NCBI RefSeq assembly: GCF_000517625.1
Contig: NZ_CP007055.1
Span: forward strand, 2,725,327-2,789,326
Length of the DNA stretch: 64,000 bases
Reading direction: 5' to 3'
DNA from: Halostagnicola larsenii XH-48
GTDB lineage: Archaea > Halobacteriota > Halobacteria > Halobacteriales > Natrialbaceae
The translations under genes and the position numbers were made by a program. The notes beneath the pieces were generated by a model, which had not been told where the DNA came from, searched no databases, and was given only the letters and a program-made list of their open reading frames with translations. This document shows, one piece after another, positions 60,032-64,000 of this stretch. Every line of letters starts with the position of its first letter. The first letter of the stretch is position 1.

Positions 60032-61228
60032 ATGTATTTTGTAGACGTGACAGAAGTACTGTTATTCGTCGGAATCCTCGTTGCAATCTTCGTCGGATAC
60101 AATATCGGCGGCGCGACGACTGGACCGGCGTTCGGCCCTGCTGTCGGTGCAAACATCATCTCGAAGGGGATCGCTGCAGCGTTGATGTCCGTCTTCTTTG
60201 CGATCGGTGCGTTTACGATCGGACGGGAAGTCGTCGATACGCTCGGAAACGAACTGGTGACGAGCACCGCCATCTTCACGCTCGAGGCGAACGTCGCCGT
60301 GCTCTTTTTCATCGGCGGCGCGCTCTTTATCGGGAACTACGCCGGCGTTCCCGCTTCAACCTCGATGACGGCGGTCGGCGCGATCGCCGCGCTCGGGCTC
60401 GCGACGGGCGAACTCAACGTCGCCGTCCTCGGAGAGATCGCGATCTGGTGGATCGTCGCGCCAATCATCGGCTTCTGGATCGGCGGCGTCGTCGGCCGAT
60501 ACTTCTACACGCGAATCAACGAGTGGGTGGCGATCGAAGAGAACACCTCGGAGTCGGCCCTGCTCACCCTCGATACCTCGGGATACGTTCCCCGCCTGAA
60601 GACCGTTGCCGGCGTCTCGAGACGGGAGTGGACCGGTTCGATTGTCGTGGTCGTTATCGGCTGTCTCATGGGATTTAGCTCGGGGACGAGCAACATCGCA
60701 AACGCCGTCGCACCCCTCGTAGGAAGCGGCGAACTCGCGGAGGATCCCGCCCTCATAATCGGGTCTATCGCGGTCGCGATCGGTGCGTTTACGATCGCTC
60801 GCCGAACCCTCGATACGCTCGGGAACGATATCACGAACCTGCCCCTGACCGCGGCGGTCGTTGTCGCCGTGATCAGTTCGACGATCGTCGTCGGTCTCTC
60901 TTGGATCGGCATTCCCGCGAGTTTCGTCGTCATCGCGACCATGGCCATCGTCGGTTTGGGCTGGGGCCGCGCAACCAGAACGACTCGCCTTTCCGACGCC
61001 GCTCGAGGAGAGGAGACGGCGGTTTCGGTCGGTGCGCTCACGGCCGACGAGGAGGGAGAGCCGTCCCCCAAGATCGGCGAGGAGAACGTCAGCGACATCC
61101 CGAAAGCGTCCGATCTGTTCGATCCGTCGACGACTGCTCGCGTAATCCTCATGCAAAACGTCGTTCCGATCATCTCCACGACCGGGGCGTTCCTCACGTT
61201 CCGATACGTTCCACTCTTTGGATTCTGA
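60032..61228 (+). CDS. Inorganic phosphate transporter, PiT family (second copy)
   Basis: 398 aa with the PiT halves GYNIGGATTGPAFGPAVGAN and SSGTSNIANAVAPLVGSGEL, two FTIxRxxxDTLGN repeats (FTIGREVVDTLGNEL and FTIARRTLDTLGNDI), and about ten helices. A cytoplasmic loop with acidic residues (EETAVSVGALTADEEGEP) precedes the last helix, which ends IISTTGAFLTFRYVPLF. It differs from the copy at 48.4 kb, which has GAGSSG instead of GYNIGG, and is nearer to bacterial PitA. Single unit followed by the 2Fe-2S ferredoxin. Confidence 0.9.
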   Translation: MYFVDVTEVLLFVGILVAIFVGYNIGGATTGPAFGPAVGANIISKGIAAALMSVFFAIGAFTIGREVVDTLGNELVTSTAIFTLEANVAVLFFIGGALFIGNYAGVPASTSMTAVGAIAALGLATGELNVAVLGEIAIWWIVAPIIGFWIGGVVGRYFYTRINEWVAIEENTSESALLTLDTSGYVPRLKTVAGVSRREWTGSIVVVVIGCLMGFSSGTSNIANAVAPLVGSGELAEDPALIIGSIAVAIGAFTIARRTLDTLGNDITNLPLTAAVVVAVISSTIVVGLSWIGIPASFVVIATMAIVGLGWGRATRTTRLSDAARGEETAVSVGALTADEEGEPSPKIGEENVSDIPKASDLFDPSTTARVILMQNVVPIISTTGAFLTFRYVPLFGF

Positions 61229-61358
61229 CCGCACCCGGCGTTTTTGGAGATCTTTTTGATTTTGCCCCACTCACGGAGCGAAAACGAAACGATCGGTGTA
61301 CTCTTCACCGGAAACCTCCCAGTCCTGCGTGAAAGACAATTTAGGACTGAACAGCAAG

Positions 61359-61364
61359 CTATAC
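61359..61364 (+). promoter_or_regulatory. TATA box of the 2Fe-2S ferredoxin
   Basis: CTATAC about 29 bp before the ATG at 61391; the same bases adjoin a tRNA T-arm-like fragment on the complement. Confidence 0.5.
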
Positions 61365-61390
61365 CAGTGCGGGACTCGAACCAGCGACTG

Positions 61391-61780
61391 ATGCCCACCG
61401 TAGAATACCTCAACTACGAAGTGTTAGACGACCAGGGATGGGAGATGGACGACGACGACCTCTTCGAGACGGCGGCTGACGCCGGCCTCGACGAGGAAGA
61501 CTACGGCACCCTCGAGGTCGCCGAAGGCGAGTACATTCTCGAGGCTGCCGAAGCCCAGGGCTACGACTGGCCGTTCTCCTGTCGAGCAGGCGCGTGTGCA
61601 AACTGTGCAGCCATCATCACGGAAGGCGAAATCGAGATGGACATGCAACAGATCCTCTCCGACGAGGAAGTCGAAGAGAAAAACGTCCGTCTGACATGTA
61701 TCGGTTCTGCTGAGACCGACGAGGTCAGAATCGTCTACAACGCGAAACACCTCGACTACCTGCAGAACCGCGTCATTTAA
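61391..61780 (+). CDS. fer: 2Fe-2S plant-type ferredoxin, halophilic form
   Basis: 129 aa. The cluster ligands are C64, C69, C72 and C103 in [12 protein letters not shown] and RLTCIGS. The N-terminal 30 residues ([20 protein letters not shown]) are the acidic insertion domain that marks haloarchaeal ferredoxins and keeps them soluble in high salt. It is the main electron carrier for oxoacid:ferredoxin oxidoreductases. Start at 61391 from the conserved MPTVEY and the TATA box. Strong expression is expected but not shown. Confidence 0.95.
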   Translation: MPTVEYLNYEVLDDQGWEMDDDDLFETAADAGLDEEDYGTLEVAEGEYILEAAEAQGYDWPFSCRAGACANCAAIITEGEIEMDMQQILSDEEVEEKNVRLTCIGSAETDEVRIVYNAKHLDYLQNRVI

Positions 61781-62040
61781 CGACCGAATCGCGAGTTTTG
61801 CAGACGACCGGGGTCCGTTACGATCCCGCTTTCTTGTACAATAGAGGGATATCGGAGTTTATCGTGGCGCTCGCTGGGAGCGTCGGCAGGCTGATTTTCG
61901 GCTCGCTCCACGCACGGACGTAGGTCCGACTTCTGGTACTTAACGCGTATGGGTAAACCCGTGTGATCATACCACAAAAATCAACTAATCTGTCCATTCG
62001 CGGCAAGACTTTACCGTAACCAGCCAGTACTGTGCCCGAA
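61781..62040. other. 260-bp region between ferredoxin and histidine kinase genes
   Basis: No gene. A TTTT tract at 61796-61799, about 16 bp after the ferredoxin stop, may terminate it. A TTTACC-like AT patch at about 62010-62017 precedes the kinase start by about 28 bp. Confidence 0.45.
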
Positions 62041-63990
62041 ATGGGTTCGTCATCTGCGACCGGAACGGAACTCGAAACCAGAGTTCACCAACAGGACATC
62101 CTCGCGAAGCTTGGCTCTCGTGCTCTCGAAAGCGGCGATCCCGATCGATTACTCGAGGATGCAACGGACGAGATCGTCGCGTCGCTGGAGGCGGACCACT
62201 GTCACGTTCTCGAGTTACACCCGAACGGCGAGCAACTGCGCTCTCGAGCGGGTATCGGCGCGGACCCTGCGCCGATTGAACCCACAATGCGTTCGACGGC
62301 GTCCGACGGCCTGTTTGGCTATACGCTGCGTTCGGACGAGCCGGTTCTCGTCCCCGATTTCGGAACCGAAGATCGGTTTTCCGTCACTTCCAGCCACGTC
62401 GACCGCGGCGTCGTGAGTGCGATCACCGTTCGTATCGGCTCGAGTGACGATCCGTGGGGGGTTCTAGGTACGTACGCGACCGAGCCTCGAGCCTTCACCG
62501 AGCACGACGCTCGCTTCCTCGAGAACGTCGCTCAGCTTCTCTCGTCGGGGCTCGATGATCGGCAGACGACATCGGAGCGCGATACCGATCTGGCCGACGA
62601 GCGGATCCTCGAGACGTGCCCGGTCGGCATCACGGCGATCGATTCGGACGGCGGTATCGTGTTTGCTAACGAGTACGCTACTGACGTACTCGGAGGCCCT
62701 GCAGGCGATCTTCCGGGGTGCGTCGACGACGAATCGTGGGGGTTCGCCGGTCCGGATGGAAACGCGGTTTCTGTGAACGAAATTCCCTACACGCGTGCAA
62801 AACGAACCGGCGAACCAGTTACCGAGGAGGTACTCGGTATCACGAACGACGAGGGGACCCGCGTCTGGCTGTCGGTCGATTGCATGCCGCTTTTCGACGA
62901 CGATGGTACCTTCAAGGGCGCTATCTGCGCGATGACGGACGTTACCGACCGAAAAGAACTCGAGGGGAGACTCGAGGAGATCCTCGGCCGGATCGACGAC
63001 GCGTTCTGTGCGTTCGACGACGACCTTCGGTACACGCTCGTCAACGACCGCGCGGAGGAACTCCTCACCCACTCCGAAGACGAACTCCTCGGTAACACGA
63101 TCTGGGAGATGTTCCCCGAGGCGACCGACGATCCGAACGTCCGCGAGAGTTTCGAGACGGCACTGGAGACCAACGAACCGACGAGTTACCAACACTACTA
63201 CGAACCGCTCGGAAACTGGATCGAAGGGAACATCTATCCCTCCGAAACGGGCGTTTCGGTGTACTTTCGTGACATCACCGAACGCAAGGAGTACCAACAG
63301 CGACTCGAGCGATCGAACGAGCGCTTAGAGCAGTTCGCCTACGCCGCGAGCCACGACTTGCAGGAACCGCTTCGGATGGTCACGAGTTACCTGAACCTGA
63401 TCGACAGGCGGTACGGCGACGACCTCGAGGACGACGCACAGGAGTTCCTCGCGTTCGCGGTCGACGGTGCCGAACGGATGCGCGAGATGATCGACGGACT
63501 GCTCGAGTACTCGCGCGTCGAGACGCGAGGGGAATCCTTCGATCTGGTCGACCTGAACGACGTCTTCGCGGATGCGCGACGGGATCTGATGGTACAGATC
63601 GAAGAGACCGACGCGCAGATTACTGTGGATTCGCTCCCCGTCGTCGAGGGAGATGGCAACCAGTTGCGACAGGTGCTTCAGAACCTCTTGAGCAACGCGC
63701 TCGAGTATTCGGGACAGAACCCGCCGCGTATCGATGTCTCGGCCACACGAGAGGGAGACACGTGGAAACTGCACGTTCGAGACAACGGCGTTGGAATCGA
63801 GCCGTCGAACGAGGACCGCATTTTTCAGGTGTTTCAACGGGTCTCCGATGGGGACGACCAAGCCGGAAGCGGCATCGGACTCGCACTCTGCAAGCGAATC
63901 ATCGAGCGCCACGGCGGACGGATCGACGTCGATTCGGAACCCGGTGAGGGGTCGGTATTCACCGTGACGCTCCCGGTCGCAACCGACTGA
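62041..63990 (+). CDS. GAF/PAS-containing sensor histidine kinase
   Basis: About 649 aa, no membrane segment, so cytosolic. A GAF domain covers about residues 15-170, PAS domains about 185-300 and 310-415, then HisKA with FAYAASHDLQEPLRMVTSYL (phospho-acceptor His) and HATPase with NLLSNALEYS, HVRDNGVGIEPS and SGIGLALCKRI. It senses an unknown small signal and phosphorylates a response regulator not in this window. I start at the ATG at 62041 (MGSSSATGTE). A GTG at 62032 (MPEMGSS) is an alternative of the same frame. Confidence 0.92.
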   Translation: MGSSSATGTELETRVHQQDILAKLGSRALESGDPDRLLEDATDEIVASLEADHCHVLELHPNGEQLRSRAGIGADPAPIEPTMRSTASDGLFGYTLRSDEPVLVPDFGTEDRFSVTSSHVDRGVVSAITVRIGSSDDPWGVLGTYATEPRAFTEHDARFLENVAQLLSSGLDDRQTTSERDTDLADERILETCPVGITAIDSDGGIVFANEYATDVLGGPAGDLPGCVDDESWGFAGPDGNAVSVNEIPYTRAKRTGEPVTEEVLGITNDEGTRVWLSVDCMPLFDDDGTFKGAICAMTDVTDRKELEGRLEEILGRIDDAFCAFDDDLRYTLVNDRAEELLTHSEDELLGNTIWEMFPEATDDPNVRESFETALETNEPTSYQHYYEPLGNWIEGNIYPSETGVSVYFRDITERKEYQQRLERSNERLEQFAYAASHDLQEPLRMVTSYLNLIDRRYGDDLEDDAQEFLAFAVDGAERMREMIDGLLEYSRVETRGESFDLVDLNDVFADARRDLMVQIEETDAQITVDSLPVVEGDGNQLRQVLQNLLSNALEYSGQNPPRIDVSATREGDTWKLHVRDNGVGIEPSNEDRIFQVFQRVSDGDDQAGSGIGLALCKRIIERHGGRIDVDSEPGEGSVFTVTLPVATD

Positions 63991-64000
63991 TCGGCGTCTC

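Overview
The window is GC-rich, densely packed archaeal chromosome. Gene content and protein character place it in the haloarchaea (class Halobacteria), probably in or near the Natrialbales. The proteins are very acidic. There are many haloarchaeal marker families: archaeal-type PurO, type 2 IPP isomerase, Hef, Hel308, a 2Fe-2S ferredoxin with the halophilic N-terminal insertion, small zinc proteins, and many leaderless genes with a TATA element 25-30 nt before the start codon. No insertion sequence, prophage, rRNA operon or CRISPR array is visible. I annotate one tRNA (Gln, CTG anticodon) and about 72 protein genes. One gene is cut by the left edge and one is interrupted by a stop codon.

Layout. 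0-6.4 kb: a MacB-like ABC exporter (cut by the edge), rpiA, a toxin/antitoxin-like pair, two small membrane proteins and the type 2 IPP isomerase of isoprenoid lipid synthesis. 6.5-15.1 kb: a minimal histone-fold protein, larB, small zinc and GIY-YIG proteins, an FMN reductase, a phosphohexomutase, cysE, a phosphoesterase, purO, tRNA-Gln and a rhodanese lipoprotein. 15.1-19.7 kb: an Old-Yellow-Enzyme-like oxidoreductase and a Zn alcohol dehydrogenase, divergent from an amidohydrolase plus DUF59 pair. 19.7-29.3 kb: Cgi121-Hel308, a secreted poly-gamma-glutamate hydrolase, a ferredoxin, malate dehydrogenase, a LOG-like protein, an SSSCA1-like zinc protein and Hef. 29.5-36.3 kb: an ABC-2 transporter, a dolichol-kinase-like protein, glyS overlapped by a four-CBS protein, and an alpha/beta hydrolase without the usual serine.

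36.4-40.8 kb looks accessory and visibly less GC-rich. It holds two related multi-pass membrane proteins around a winged-helix regulator, a GATase, and a VapBC pair whose toxin gene carries a stop at codon 8. 40.8-51.2 kb: a membrane-bound HdrD-like Fe-S oxidoreductase, Cmi4, a solitary degenerate Cas4-like protein, Sua5, a cysteine-less redoxin next to a glutaredoxin, a CNNM/CBS transporter, a PiT phosphate transporter, a DUF5828-type protein and upp. 51.2-64 kb: an S9 peptidase, an IMPACT/YigZ protein, an ACT protein, hisB, trkH, hisA, a second PiT transporter, the 2Fe-2S ferredoxin and a GAF/PAS histidine kinase.

Links between genes. Cgi121 (KEOPS) and Sua5 both serve tRNA t6A synthesis. 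HisB and HisA are two histidine-pathway steps at separate loci. Hel308 and Hef both act at stalled forks. The alcohol dehydrogenase, amidohydrolase and DUF59 trio resembles the accessory genes of actinobacterial propane monooxygenase clusters, but no oxygenase is present here. Several intergenic regions carry ORB-like motifs (origin recognition box) with no orc1/cdc6 gene in the window. I judged everything by eye from sequence and translations; no search was run.
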